Below are positions 37,063 through 45,605 of a stretch of DNA of 64,000 bases, one piece after another (the stretch's first letter is position 1; every line of letters begins with the position of its first letter). The translations under genes were made by a program, and so were the position numbers. The notes beneath the pieces were generated by a model. That model was given only the letters and a program-made list of their open reading frames with translations. It was not told where the DNA came from and did no database searches. Location: positions 3,596,001 to 3,660,000 of the forward strand of contig NZ_LT670844.1 of NCBI RefSeq assembly GCF_900141755.1. Direction: 5' to 3'. Origin of the DNA: Bradyrhizobium lablabi. Lineage in GTDB: Bacteria; Pseudomonadota; Alphaproteobacteria; Rhizobiales; Xanthobacteraceae.

Positions 37063-37335
37063 ATGCGAGCACATCTGACCTATCCAGCGATACTCACCGC
37101 GTTCTTGCTAGGTTCGACGTCAATGGCCCCTGCACAGACCGGCGAGTTCGCCGTTCAAGTCCCGGGTTCGGTCGTTCACGACGGTTGGGAGCTTCAAGAC
37201 CGACTGCAAAATGCCCGGTCTGGAGCGCCCGCCAAATCGGTCAGCCCCACAACTCAAAGCTACGACGGACCGAATCCTGCGCGGCCAGTAGCCGGCAGCG
37301 TCACAACTGTGAACCCAACCAAAGGCGGACGGTAA
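37063..37335 (+). CDS. small exported protein
   Basis: A 90-residue product from the ATG at 37063 with GAAGGA before it; the frame is open to 37024. Signal peptide MRAHLTYPAILTAFLLGSTS ends near APAQ. The mature 65 residues are polar and low in complexity (GSVVHDGWELQDRLQNARSG, then SPTTQSYDGPNPARP), probably unstructured. No family is recognised. It lies 56 bp after the DUF1254 gene and may share its transcript. Confidence 0.6.
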   Translation: MRAHLTYPAILTAFLLGSTSMAPAQTGEFAVQVPGSVVHDGWELQDRLQNARSGAPAKSVSPTTQSYDGPNPARPVAGSVTTVNPTKGGR

Positions 37336-37342
37336 GTCGAAG

Positions 37343-37651
37343 CTAACGAGCCCCCGTACTCATCTGGAGGCATGTCAGTAGACTAACATAACTCGGTGTG
37401 CCGCCAACCCTTTCATTCTCGGTGCAGCTCGCTCTGCTTGGTGCAGCAAATTTCGACCATTGGTTCCCCAGTTGCTGTCTTGCCCGTTGTTCATCTCTTA
37501 TGCAGCTCTTATCAGGTTCACGGACACTGAGACCAGCGGTAGCGGCGACGTCGAGTTTGCAATTGCGGGTGATGTCGAACTTCGGCACCTGGTCAGCCAC
37601 CGCAACAACCAACTGCGTGCTAACAATTATCATAGAGATCGAGATAGGCAT
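37343..37651 (-). CDS. small exported Cys-containing protein, PKFDIT family
   Basis: A 102-residue protein with a strong start (AGGAGGCTAGC then ATG at 37651). A short signal segment (MIIVSTQLVVAVA) is followed by DQVPKFDITRNCKLD, SCIRDEQRARQQLGNQWSKF and CTENERVGGTPSYVSLLTCL. Four cysteines with conserved spacing and the SYVxLLTCL ending match a small periplasmic family I know from Bradyrhizobium and relatives, function unknown. It is convergent with the preceding small gene, only 7 bp apart. Confidence 0.75.
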   Translation of the reverse strand: MPISISMIIVSTQLVVAVADQVPKFDITRNCKLDVAATAGLSVREPDKSCIRDEQRARQQLGNQWSKFAAPSRASCTENERVGGTPSYVSLLTCLQMSTGAR

Positions 37652-37858
37652 GCTAGCCTCCTGCTCGTATTTCGCTTAAGTGCATTTTGAAAAGCGGACC
37701 ATCCGCATTCAACTCCTAGTCAGGCTGGGCACCATTCGTCTATGCGAAAACCGACAGCCGTCGCGCTTCCGCCGATGCTCGTTCGGTTACTCAAACGACT
37801 GCGCTTTGGGAGCGCGGTTGTCTCCTATTGGAAGCCCTGCGGTCACCAATTGGGCCGT

Positions 37859-37875
37859 CTGATTTTGCATAGACG
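37859..37875 (+). promoter_or_regulatory. TGCATAG motif, copy 8
   Basis: CTGATTTTGCATAGACG on the plus strand, one base from the best form. It faces the frameshifted histidine kinase and ends 67 bp before its ATG. The 291 bp between the neighbouring genes hold nothing else recognisable. Confidence 0.7.
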
Positions 37876-37942
37876 GGTGCTTCCGCCTTGATATTCTTTC
37901 CGTCTCGTGACCGGCGTTTCGGGGGGTAGCAAGGACGTTCTA

Positions 37943-39233
37943 ATGCGGGGGAGGCGTTCGTTGTCAAAGGGCCAGGAGCATAACGCGGCTGCGGTGAAAT
38001 CATCGCCGATCTTCGGCGTCCCGCTTCCTCACCCACCTGCCCTGCAACTGATTTACGATACGGCGCCGATCGGTCTTGCGTTCCTTTCCCCGGATTGCCG
38101 CTATTTGCAGATCAATCAGCGGCTCACTGAGATATGCGGCATTTCGGTCGAGGATCATCTCGGACGTTCCGTTCGGGATTGCGTGCCGGCGCTGGCTGAA
38201 GCCGTCGAAGGAATCGTGCGCTCGATCATGAGAACCGGCGAACCGGTAATTGGCGTCGAAGTGGCCGGTCAGCGCGCAGACCAAACCGACGAACGATCAT
38301 GGGTTACCTATTGGCACCCGTTGCGAAATTCGGCTGGCGAGATTGTCGGCGTTAACGTCGCTGCCGAAGAGATCACCGAGCGCAAGCGCGCGGAAGCAGC
38401 GCTGCAGGCGAACGAAAAAGAGCTGCGCTGCGCCAGGGATGCGGCCGAAGCAGCGCTGCGAAATCTACGCGAGACTCAAAACTCCCTGATTGAAGCTGAA
38501 AAGCTCGCAGCCCTTGGGCGGCTGGTGGCGGGGGTCGCGCATGAGATCAATAATCCGGTAGGTACCAGCCTGACTGTAGCTTCGTCGCTTGAACAAAAGA
38601 CCGCAGCACTCGCTGCGGAAGTCGCGCAAGGCAATCTAAGGCGTTCAAGCCTGAATGAGTTTCTCGAAATCAGCCGCGAGGCATCATCGCAACTGGTTGC
38701 CAATCTCAATCACGCGGCCCAAATGATTCAATCGTTCAAGCAGGTGGCTACCGACCGAAATTACTCCGATCGACGCACCTTCGATCTCGGCGATCTGACC
38801 GAACAGGTTGTCATCGGCTTGCGGCAAGGTTCGGGACGGGAAAAGCTGATTGTCAACGTCGAGTGCCAACCCGATCTGACGATGGAGAGCTATCCGGGAC
38901 CCTACGGACAGGTCCTGACTTCTCAACTCGGTCGCGCATGCGTTTCCCGACGGTAAGAGCGGTGCTATCGACATCAAGATGCAGGCGTCCGGGAATGACA
39001 ATGTCGAAATTCTGTTTTCGGACGACGGCTGCGGCATGAGCCACAGCGTCAGGCGCAAAGCGTTCGATCCGTTCTTCACGACCCGTCGCGATCAGGGCAG
39101 CACCGGCCTCGGGCTGCATATCGTCTACAGCATCGTTACGAATTGCCTGGGTGGCCGGCTCAATCTCGATAGCGAGCCAGGCAAGGGAACGAAGATGCAG
39201 CTCTTGCTGCCCCGGGTGGCGCCGGCAGGCTGA
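37943..39233 (+). pseudogene. PAS histidine kinase, frameshifted at N box
   Basis: The first frame (ATG at 37943 after AAGGA) encodes a PAS domain (LIYDTAPIGLAFLSPDCRYL, then EITERKRAEAAL), a coiled coil and HisKA with LVAGVAHEINNPVGTSLTVA (His200). It runs to YPGPYGQVLT near 38920 and then leaves frame, stopping at 38956. One frame over the kinase resumes as VAHAFPDGKSGAIDIKM and carries the G1 box FSDDGCGM, F box FDPFFTTR and G2 box STGLGLHIVYS to 39231. The residues expected between VLT and VAHAF, including the N-box asparagine, are missing, so a small deletion removed them. The ATP site cannot be complete. A regulated but dead kinase, unless the read is wrong. Confidence 0.8.
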
Positions 39234-39448
39234 CTAACTGCCGCGAGAAGCCATTGGCGCGGTGTGGGCGTTCACCTGCGCCTCCTGTCATTTTGCGACG
39301 CCGGGTTTGGCGAATCGCGTCGCGCTGGCCGCCGACGTTCCATATTCGTCCATTTGGGAAGTCCGCTTTGCGCCAGCAATGCGCGGGCGAACAGACCGAC
39401 AAAATTGAGAAACGCCCAATTCTTTTGAGCTTCTCGACGTCCGGAAGC

Positions 39449-39525
39449 TGGCGATCCCGGCATGACTCGAACATGCGACCTACGGTTTAGGAAACCGTCG
39501 CTCTATCCGGCTGAGCTACGGGACC
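39449..39525 (-). tRNA. tRNA-Arg (anticodon CCU)
   Basis: The minus strand folds as a 77-nt tRNA with encoded CCA. Acceptor GGTCCCG pairs with CGGGATC (one G-U), the D arm holds GCTCAGCCGGATAGAGC, the anticodon arm ACGGTTTCCTAAACCGT gives loop TTTCCTAAA with anticodon CCT, and the T arm holds GTTCGAGTC. Discriminator G, then CCA at 39451-39449. It decodes the rare Arg codon AGG. tRNA genes of this kind often serve as integration sites. Confidence 0.95.
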
Positions 39526-39715
39526 GAAGACCCGCGCAAGGCGGCGGGTGCTTGGGAGTTAGATACCAGAGCGGCGGCGTGATCGCCAGCCTCCGGGCAG
39601 CCCTTTTGCCACGCGAAAAGCGTGGCGCGGACATCGATTTTTGGCCAGAATGGGTACCGAAGCGATTTTGTGAAGGAGACTGGTCTCCTCACATTCCACC
39701 GGGGTCACAGGCGTC

Positions 39716-40021
39716 ATGAAAAGCATCGCAGGTCTAACGCTATTTTTTGCCATCCTCGCCGGTTGCGCCGAAGCGGGCGAGCCGGTTCGCGTCGAGCAGG
39801 CCTCCGCGGGCAAGCCCTACGACTTCATCGTTCACGTCCAGAACACCTATGCGATCGGCTACAATCCGGAGGTGAGGGAAGACCGCAACCGCATGGCGCT
39901 GCGAATTCTCAGGGGCCAATGCAGGTCGGCATGGGTGGTTGGCGATGACAAGATCGACACCGAAATCTTTGGCATCACCACGTCCCGCCCCGACTACGTC
40001 GTTTTGGTGAAATGCGCCTGA
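39716..40021 (+). CDS. small lipoprotein
   Basis: A 101-residue protein with a clear lipobox, LTLFFAILAGC, so Cys17 should be lipidated. The mature part (GKPYDFIVHVQNTYAIGYNP, RMALRILRGQCRSAWVVGDD, SRPDYVVLVKCA) looks like a compact mixed alpha/beta fold with two further cysteines likely to pair. I recognise no named family. It is convergent with the gene at 40059, with a hairpin between them. Confidence 0.7.
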   Translation: MKSIAGLTLFFAILAGCAEAGEPVRVEQASAGKPYDFIVHVQNTYAIGYNPEVREDRNRMALRILRGQCRSAWVVGDDKIDTEIFGITTSRPDYVVLVKCA

Positions 40022-40039
40022 AGGCGCGCTTGGCGCCTT
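40021..40039. terminator. hairpin between convergent genes
   Basis: AAGGCGC, loop GCTTG, GCGCCTT: a perfect 7-bp stem directly at the stop codon of the lipoprotein gene. There is no T-run, so termination would be weak or Rho-assisted; it could serve both convergent genes. Confidence 0.35.
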
Positions 40040-40058
40040 CCAAGCCAGACCGCGATCT

Positions 40059-40373
40059 TTATTGTTGCTGAAGTTTTGTAATGGTCCTGGTGCCACCCGT
40101 TTCCGAGACGGAATAGGTGACCTTGTCGCCGGCATGCACCGTATCTAACGACAAGCCGGCTGGTACTTTGAACTCTTCGGCCGCGCCGGCAGTATTCGCT
40201 CCGACGGTACCGCCTTGCGTCGGTTGAATCGCGACCATGCGATTGATCCGGTCAACCTCGGTAACCACTCCGGTAAGCGGTTGTTGGGCCAAAGCTGCCG
40301 AACTGATCAAGGCTGCCGAGCTGCTGATGGTGAGGGCCGCAGCGCCAGCCAGAACGATCTTTGCCAATCTCAT
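40059..40373 (-). CDS. small exported CusF-like fold protein
   Basis: A 104-residue product from the ATG at 40373 (GGGAGGACTGCC just before). The signal peptide MRLAKIVLAGAAALTISSSA ends near ALAQQ. The mature 70 residues, LTGVVTEVDRINRMVAIQPT then VHAGDKVTYSVSETGGTRTI, follow the CusF/small OB-fold strand pattern, including the GDKV turn. CusF's metal-binding Met and His are absent, so copper binding is unlikely. The use is unknown; such proteins occur in several copies in Bradyrhizobium. Confidence 0.7.
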   Translation of the reverse strand: MRLAKIVLAGAAALTISSSAALISSAALAQQPLTGVVTEVDRINRMVAIQPTQGGTVGANTAGAAEEFKVPAGLSLDTVHAGDKVTYSVSETGGTRTITKLQQQ

Positions 40374-40538
40374 GGCAGTCCTCCCGGTTTTAGAGGTATG
40401 CGCGATAAACCGTAATCGCCGCGTTGGTTCCTTCACCAGATCGCCGCGGCAGGGCCCGCGACAGCCACGGCATTCATGACCGCGAGCATGTTGGGAAGAA
40501 TCGATGTTGAATCGGGCGTGGTTCCCCGCGCGGGAACC

Positions 40539-40721
40539 TCAGGCTGGATTCTCAACGTCCGGCGCGCGCGGGCTTCGATCGCGCGGCTCCCTCTCGTCCA
40601 CCTGGTTCTTGAGATCGGCCGCCTTCTCAAGGAAGCCGGCTGCAACGTTGGTGTCCGTGGTGGTTTTGGCGAACTTCAAAAGCGTCGCCGCCTGACGCGT
40701 GAGATACTCTCGGCTAGCCAC
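40539..40721 (-). CDS. 60-residue conserved small protein
   Basis: Starts at GTG 40721 with AGGGGA 9 bases before. The product begins ASREYLTRQAATLLKFAKTT and continues VAAGFLEKAADLKNQVDERE. This MASREYL-type small helical protein recurs in Bradyrhizobium as I remember it, always short and cytosolic; it seems to be a helical hairpin. Function unknown. A possible general-stress promoter lies about 40 bp upstream. Confidence 0.65.
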   Translation of the reverse strand: MASREYLTRQAATLLKFAKTTTDTNVAAGFLEKAADLKNQVDEREPRDRSPRAPDVENPA

Positions 40722-41079
40722 TACGTATTTCCCCTAACTTTGCCAACCCCCACACACACCACGCGGGAACCCCGTTTTTCGTTCCAGGAGAAATGTACAA
40801 AAGTGTACTGAAACCGGGTTCCACATCCACAAAGCACAACGCCGCCCAAGCGGAATATGATCGCTCGGCGGCGTTGGTCAGTCACCGAGGCCCCTGAAAT
40901 CCCCCGGCTCGAATATGTATACAAGGCCAGGACAAAGGTTCAAAAATAGAGCACCCGCAGAAATACGGGGAGCGCGCGGCGGAACTTTCCGCCGTTTCGG
41001 GGTGACAAGCCGGCCTAAAATGTGGACAATTCGTTAAATTCAGGGTTTTGCCAATTTCAAAGATTTTGGCGGGCAATTG
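40722..41079. other. intergenic, divergent
   Basis: About 360 bp between the 60-residue gene and the caspase-like gene. It contains the possible EcfG promoter and a perfect palindrome GGCGGAACTTTCCGCC near 40980, not followed by a T-run. No gene is seen. Confidence 0.5.
40760..40785 (-). promoter_or_regulatory. possible EcfG (general stress) promoter
   Basis: On the minus strand GGAAC, 17 bases, then CGTG, close to the alphaproteobacterial EcfG form GGAAC-N16/17-CGTT. It is placed about 40 bp before the start of the 60-residue gene. One mismatch in the -10 and the high GC make it tentative. Confidence 0.3.
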
Positions 41080-42507
41080 ATGCGCGTTATTTCCGCCCTG
41101 TTGCTTGCCGGAATTCTGACCTTGCCGGCCAATGCCGAGACGCGCGCCGCCGATGGTCCAGGCCGGTTCGCGCTGGTGATCGGCAATGCCAAATATCCCG
41201 ACAACGAATTCGTCCTGAAAGACGCCGCCAACGACGCCCAGGACATCGCTGATGAACTCAGGCACGACAAGTTTGACGTGGAACTAGGCGTCAACCTGAC
41301 CGGTGACGCGATGCGGCAAGCGCTCGATCGTTTATACGCCAAAATTGCGCAGGGATCCGCCGCGCTGATTTTCTTCGACGGTTTCGGCATTCAATCCGGT
41401 CGCCAGACCTACCTGATCCCGGTCGATGCCCAGATCTGGGTCGAGCCGGACGTGCTGCGCGACGGCTTCAATCTGGAGACCATCCTCAGCGAGATGAGCA
41501 ACCGCGGCGCGTCGGTCAAGATCGCGCTGCTCGACGCCGCGCGGCGTAACCCGTTTGAGCGCCGCTTTCGCCGCTACTCCGCGGGCTTGGCCCCGGCGGT
41601 GACGCCCAACAATACGCTGGTGCTGTATTCCACCGCGCTCGGCTCGGTCGCCAGCGACAGCAAGAACGACCACAGCCTGTTCGTGACGGAACTGCTCAGG
41701 GAGATTCGCACGCCCGGCGTCAGCGCCGAGCAATCGCTCAGGAACACCCAGACCGGGGTGGTGGGCGCATCAAAGAGCGAACAGGTGCCCTGGCTATCGT
41801 CTTCGATGGCGGTCGACTTTTCATTCTCCACCAGCCTCGTACCGGACAGCGGCGACCACAAGATACCCAGGATCGAGCCCAAGATCGAACCGAAGATCGA
41901 ACCGAAGATCGAACCGAAGCTCGAATCGAAGCTCGACCATGGCGGTCCGCCGCCCTGCGTGACTGTCAAAGCGGACAACCCGCCGAGCCCGGAAGAGCTC
42001 GCCCAGGACCCAGTGATCAAGGATTTGAGCCGCCGCGTGTCCGCCAATCGGAACGACGCGCTGGCGCATTACAAGCGCGGACAGATTTACGCGATCAAGC
42101 ATGCCTATTCGCTGGCCGTGCAGGATTTCAACGAGGTCATCCGATTGAGCCCGAAGGACGCGCCGACTTATAATAATTTATGCTGGACGCTTGCCGCGCT
42201 CGGCGATCTGCAGTCAGCGCTGAAGGATTGCAACGAGGCGCTCCGGCTCAAGCCGGAATCCGCGGATGCGCTGGACAGCCGCGGCCTGGTCAATCTGAAG
42301 CTCGGCAACAACAGCGACGCGATCAGGGATTATTCCAACGCGCTTGACAATAATCCTCGCTCGGTATCATCGCTGTTCGGCCGCGGCGTCGCGAAACAGC
42401 GCAGCGGCGCCGACGGAACGTCGGACCTTAGCGCCGCGAAATCGCTGGATGCCGGGATCGTCAAGGAATTTGCCGCCTACGGCGTCAGCGAGTGCAGCCC
42501 GCGATGA
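41080..42507 (+). CDS. exported caspase-fold pseudo-protease with TPRs
   Basis: A 475-residue exported protein. The signal peptide ends near NAETRA. The caspase-like p20 fold (about 28-250) starts RFALVIGNAKYPDNEFVLKD and shows the usual strand order, but the catalytic His position, normally GHG, reads FFDGFGIQSG (Phe102), and the catalytic Cys position, normally DAC, reads LLDAARRNP (Ala154). Both catalytic residues are lost, so it cannot be a protease. A linker of IEPK repeats leads to three or four TPR units (ALAHYKRGQIYAIKHAYSLA, APTYNNLCWTLAALGDLQSA, SADALDSRGLVNLKLGNNSD). Probably a periplasmic binding scaffold. Confidence 0.87.
   Translation: MRVISALLLAGILTLPANAETRAADGPGRFALVIGNAKYPDNEFVLKDAANDAQDIADELRHDKFDVELGVNLTGDAMRQALDRLYAKIAQGSAALIFFDGFGIQSGRQTYLIPVDAQIWVEPDVLRDGFNLETILSEMSNRGASVKIALLDAARRNPFERRFRRYSAGLAPAVTPNNTLVLYSTALGSVASDSKNDHSLFVTELLREIRTPGVSAEQSLRNTQTGVVGASKSEQVPWLSSSMAVDFSFSTSLVPDSGDHKIPRIEPKIEPKIEPKIEPKLESKLDHGGPPPCVTVKADNPPSPEELAQDPVIKDLSRRVSANRNDALAHYKRGQIYAIKHAYSLAVQDFNEVIRLSPKDAPTYNNLCWTLAALGDLQSALKDCNEALRLKPESADALDSRGLVNLKLGNNSDAIRDYSNALDNNPRSVSSLFGRGVAKQRSGADGTSDLSAAKSLDAGIVKEFAAYGVSECSPR
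41872..41931 (+). repeat. 12-bp tandem repeat coding IEPK
   Basis: Five 12-base units based on ATCGAACCGAAG; three are identical, the first and last diverged. They encode Ile-Glu-Pro-Lys repeats joining the caspase-like and TPR parts, a stiff charged spacer whose length could vary by slippage. Confidence 0.92.
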
Positions 42508-42521
42508 GGCATTCACTTTTC

Positions 42522-42611
42522 GTCATGCCCGGGCTTGTCCCGGCCATCCACGTCTCTCCTACCGCAATTGCCCAAAAAGACGTGGATGCCCGGGACAAGC
42601 CCGGGCATGAC
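42522..42611. repeat. palindromic intergenic repeat, GCCCGGG family
   Basis: Begins GTCATGCCCGGGCTTGTCCC and ends with its near inverse; the inner arms carry CCATCCACGTCT and AGACGTGGATG. Same family as those at 47846 and 54396. It sits at the 3' ends of two convergent genes. Confidence 0.88.
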
Positions 42612-42632
42612 AACTTCATTTGGCTGCGTCCC

Positions 42633-43070
42633 TCACCCACCACGACCTGCTGATTTCAACGCCTCCGCCAGCCCCTGCGGATCGTCGGTGCCGATGCGGC
42701 GGATTTCGCCGGATTTCAGCCGCAGTTCGACGGCGTCGAAACCTGACACGTTATAGAGCCGGAAACCCGGGCCCATCCGGATGCCAAACCCGTTCCACCA
42801 ATGGTTCCGTACCGGGGCGACGTTCTGGATGTCGTTGAACGGTAGGCGATAGTCCCAAAATCCCGGGCCGAAATACCACCGAAGTTCCGTCGCGCCGACC
42901 TCGACGGTCAGTGACGAGAACACGACCGCCGCGGCGATCAGCGCGACCAAGGCGACGAGCGGCGACCACTGCCCGCTCCGCCAAGCGACAAATGCATCGA
43001 GCATGGCCGCGGCCAGCAACACAGCCATGATCCAAACGCCACGCTGGGTGTGATGATACGCTATGACCAT
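42633..43070 (-). CDS. membrane protein with bacterial PH-like domain
   Basis: A 145-residue protein with two N-terminal helices (IMAVLLAAAMLDAFVAW and LVALVALIAAAVVFSSL) and a C-terminal soluble part, TELRWYFGPGFWDYRLPFND then GFRLYNVSGFDAVELRLKSG and EIRRIGTDDPQGLAEAL. Two helices followed by a strand-rich module with the RIGTDDP turn fit the bacterial PH/YdbS-like architecture; the role is unknown. It is convergent with the caspase-like gene, with a palindromic repeat between. Confidence 0.7.
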   Translation of the reverse strand: MVIAYHHTQRGVWIMAVLLAAAMLDAFVAWRSGQWSPLVALVALIAAAVVFSSLTVEVGATELRWYFGPGFWDYRLPFNDIQNVAPVRNHWWNGFGIRMGPGFRLYNVSGFDAVELRLKSGEIRRIGTDDPQGLAEALKSAGRGG

Positions 43071-43315
43071 GACCTCCTGCCCGCAAACGCGCCAGGCGAA
43101 AGTTCCCGCGCCATTTTTCAGGCCTGTTTATATCGCCATTTGGTCGCAAAAGCCGCGAGCCGGGTTCACTGTGTCCCCGTCGTCACAGGCGAGCGGAAAG
43201 CGCGCGATCGGGTATGTAAGACACAGGTTTTTCTGGGGTGACAAGTCGACCGATAATGGCGACAATTGGCGCAAATCACGTCGCAGGAACTTTAGAAAAA
43301 TTGCAAAGGAAAATC

Positions 43316-43933
43316 GTGATCGCATCGCGCCCATCCGCCTTGCTGATTGCCGCGCTTGCTGCAGCTGCGATGCTGGCACCATTGCGCACGCAGGCGCAGT
43401 GGTGGTCGCGCGCGCCGGCCGATTTCGAGGAATGCGCCGACGCCGCGGAGAAGGCGGCGACCAAGGACGTCAAGGCCTCGGCGCTCACCGCATGCAACGC
43501 GAAATTCGCCGGCCGCCGCAAGCCGGGCGGCGGCTACACCTATTACGATTTCATGCAGAACCGGAGCTTTGATATCGCCGGTCCCAACCCGACACCGGAA
43601 GAGCAGAAGCAGATCGACGAGCAATATACCGCCTTCCTCGACCGCGAGCGGCGCAACAGCATCGCGGCGGCGTTGGCGGCGAAACAGCAGCAGCAATTGT
43701 TGCAGCAGGCCTCGCTGCAGAGTGAAAAGGTGCCGGAAAACGAAAAGGCACCGGCGCCGGTGGAGACGCACAATAAGCCGCAGGCCGTCGTGAACGACAT
43801 CAAGCCGCATCCGAAAAATTCAACTTGCGCGCCGCATACCTTCTCCTGCGACTGGCCGCGGCTTTCCGAAAGCATCAAGGATCTGAAGAAGGCGTTGTTC
43901 GGCTCGCCCACGAGCAAGGCGAAGCGAAGCTGA
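43316..43933 (+). CDS. exported hypothetical protein, Gln/Lys-rich
   Basis: A 205-residue product read from the GTG at 43316, which has AAAGGA 5 bases before it and places the signal peptide (ASRPSALLIAALAAAAMLAP) at the N-terminus; the frame is open to 43238. The mature protein starts AQWWSRAPADFEECADAAEK, has four cysteines in two pairs (ECADA, TACNA; STCAPHTFSCDW) and a Gln-rich helix (AKQQQQLLQQ). It looks periplasmic with two short folded ends and a flexible centre. I know similar proteins in Bradyrhizobium, without function. Confidence 0.7.
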   Translation: MIASRPSALLIAALAAAAMLAPLRTQAQWWSRAPADFEECADAAEKAATKDVKASALTACNAKFAGRRKPGGGYTYYDFMQNRSFDIAGPNPTPEEQKQIDEQYTAFLDRERRNSIAAALAAKQQQQLLQQASLQSEKVPENEKAPAPVETHNKPQAVVNDIKPHPKNSTCAPHTFSCDWPRLSESIKDLKKALFGSPTSKAKRS

Positions 43934-43966
43934 TTTCTCGCCCAGCAAATCTGCCCACACTTCGAG

Positions 43967-44078
43967 GTCATTCCCCGCGCAGGCGGGGAATCCAGTAACC
44001 ACCGAACGCCCTTGGGGCGACGGGCTGCCCAATCCGCTCGGCGGCGATTACTGGATGCCCGCCTTCGCGGGCATGACG
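43967..44078. repeat. palindromic repeat, GCGGGCATGAC end family
   Basis: GTCATTCCCCGCGCAGGCGG at the left and CGCCTTCGCGGGCATGAC at the right, with AATCCAGTAA and TTACTGGATG as inner arms. A common Bradyrhizobium-type intergenic element between two convergent genes. Confidence 0.85.
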
Positions 44079-44111
44079 GCAGTGCGGGCGCACGACAGCG
44101 GCACGACAATC

Positions 44112-44534
44112 TCAATCCGTGATCACCATCGCCCAGAACTTGCGGTACGGCGAATTCGGGTTGCTCACCGACGCCACGCCGACGCGGCGCGCGCCGGCCA
44201 TCAGGAGATTCTCGCGGTGGCCGGTGGAGTTTTCCCACTGCTTCAGCATCTCGGAAAAGCTGAGAAACCCGGCGCCGATGTTTTCCGCCGCCCTCGATTT
44301 GCGCAAGCCCGCCACTCGCGCCGGAAAATTGCCGCCGACGCTGTGGCTGACGCTGCCACTCGCGGCCATCGCCTGCGCCTGTTTCAGCGCAACCGCGCCG
44401 AGACGGCTGTCGGAGCGCACCGCGGGCAGGCCATGCGCCCGCCGATAGGCGCTGATCGCGCCGGCGCAATCGTCCGCGCGCGCGGTTGCAACGAAGCTCA
44501 GGCTTAGAGAGAGCGCGAGAAGGAACAACCTCAT
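44112..44534 (-). CDS. exported CAP/SCP-domain protein
   Basis: A 140-residue product read from the ATG at 44534, where the signal peptide MRLFLLALSLSLSFVATARA begins; an ATG at 44552 would add six residues. The mature part is a compact CAP (SCP/PR-1) domain: ISAYRRAHGLPAVRSDSRLG, ALKQAQAMAASGSVSHS with its His, AAENIGAGFLSFSEMLKQWE with the conserved Glu, and SPYRKFWAMVITD. Bacterial CAP proteins are secreted and probably bind lipids or cell-wall parts; few are characterised. Confidence 0.85.
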   Translation of the reverse strand: MRLFLLALSLSLSFVATARADDCAGAISAYRRAHGLPAVRSDSRLGAVALKQAQAMAASGSVSHSVGGNFPARVAGLRKSRAAENIGAGFLSFSEMLKQWENSTGHRENLLMAGARRVGVASVSNPNSPYRKFWAMVITD

Positions 44535-44561
44535 CGTATATCGTGTCGGCATGCGTGGTTT

Positions 44562-44807
44562 TTAATGAGCGTCGTGATGGGCGCGTTTGAGGCGGGGAGC
44601 ACGCGACTTGGCAGCAGGCACGACCGGCGCATCGATGACCGGCGCGGCACTGCCGCGCGCGGCGTGCTGCTCCTGCAGTCTCGAATCGTAGCCGGGCGAC
44701 GGCGTCACCGTCGGCGGGGCGGCGCTTGCCGGCGCCATCAAGACCTGGCCGACGAGAGCCATACCGGCGGCAATGAAAAGACCTTTGCAAATTCGCTTCA
44801 TATTCAT
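44562..44807 (-). CDS. small exported Pro/Ala-rich protein
   Basis: An 81-residue product with GGGAGCA before the start. The signal peptide KGLFIAAGMALVGQVLMAP ends near ASAAPP. The mature 50 residues are Pro/Ala/Arg/His-rich and end PRLKRAHHDAH, so the protein is basic, probably unstructured, and might bind metal through the terminal histidines. It lies 27 bp upstream of the CAP-domain gene on the same strand. No family is recognised. Confidence 0.62.
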   Translation of the reverse strand: MNMKRICKGLFIAAGMALVGQVLMAPASAAPPTVTPSPGYDSRLQEQHAARGSAAPVIDAPVVPAAKSRAPRLKRAHHDAH

Positions 44808-44869
44808 TGCTCCCGAAAGCGCCGCACGTACCGCTCGATCGTCGCCTTTTCAAGGCAATGCGGCTCATT

Positions 44870-45586
44870 TCATTCGAGAGCCCGGACACTCCAGGTGGCG
44901 TGGCGAACCCCGGGCTGGCCGGCGAGGCTCGCAACGACGGCGTCGAGTTCCTCCGGTTCGATCGACTGGCTCACCAGCGTTGCGACGATCTCGGCGGTGT
45001 CGCCGGAGCGGTAGACCACGTCGATATCGCGCACCGGGTAGTTTGCCGCCTCGAGCTTTTCCAGCAGCAATTCACGAATCGCGGCAACGGAAGCGGCGTC
45101 GGCCGTAACCAGCACATCGTAGCTTGCTTCCGAGGCCTGTTCGTCGATCGGAATGCGATCGATGGCCTTGACCAGCGGACGAAGCAGCGTATTGCCGCCG
45201 AGCACGAAGACCGTCAGCAGCGCGGCTTGGGCGACCATATCCGCGCCGGCGCAGCATCCGACCGCGGCCGAAGCCCATAACGTCGCCGCCGTGTTGAGGC
45301 CACGGACGTTCATGCCTTCCTTCATGATCGCGCCGGCGCCGAGAAAGCCGATCCCCGAGACCACATAGGCAATCACCCGAACGGCGCCTTCGGCTTCCGC
45401 CAGGTGATAGGCGAGATCGACAAACGCCGAGGCGCCGACGGCGACCAGCACATTGGTTCGTAACCCCGCGCTGCGCTGGCGATATTGCCGCTCGGCGCCG
45501 ATGATGGTTCCGAACACGAAGGCGGTCAGCAGGCTGACGAGCGTGTCGAGAAAATCGTAGAGCTGAAACGTCTGAATGAAGCGCAT
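44870..45586 (-). CDS. MgtC/SapB-family membrane protein
   Basis: A 238-residue protein with four to five N-terminal helices carrying the MgtC signature (FVFGTIIGAERQYRQRSAGL, RTNVLVAVGASAFV, YVVSGIGFLGAGAIMKEG, VRGLNTAATLWASAAVGCCA) and a C-terminal soluble ACT-like domain (SYDVLVTADAASVAAIREL). MgtC relatives help bacteria at low Mg and acid pH and modulate the ATP synthase. It follows the PanE-like gene by 19 bp on the same strand. Length fits the long SapB type. Confidence 0.9.
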   Translation of the reverse strand: MRFIQTFQLYDFLDTLVSLLTAFVFGTIIGAERQYRQRSAGLRTNVLVAVGASAFVDLAYHLAEAEGAVRVIAYVVSGIGFLGAGAIMKEGMNVRGLNTAATLWASAAVGCCAGADMVAQAALLTVFVLGGNTLLRPLVKAIDRIPIDEQASEASYDVLVTADAASVAAIRELLLEKLEAANYPVRDIDVVYRSGDTAEIVATLVSQSIEPEELDAVVASLAGQPGVRHATWSVRALE

Positions 45587-45605
45587 TATTTGTCTCGATC
45601 GGGGG

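Noticed and set aside
39160..39474. minus-strand frame next to the tRNA
   Set aside because: Antisense to the kinase remnant and partly within unassigned DNA; no signature.
43543..44934. 463-codon minus-strand open frame
   Set aside because: Crosses three real genes and a palindromic repeat in the wrong frame.
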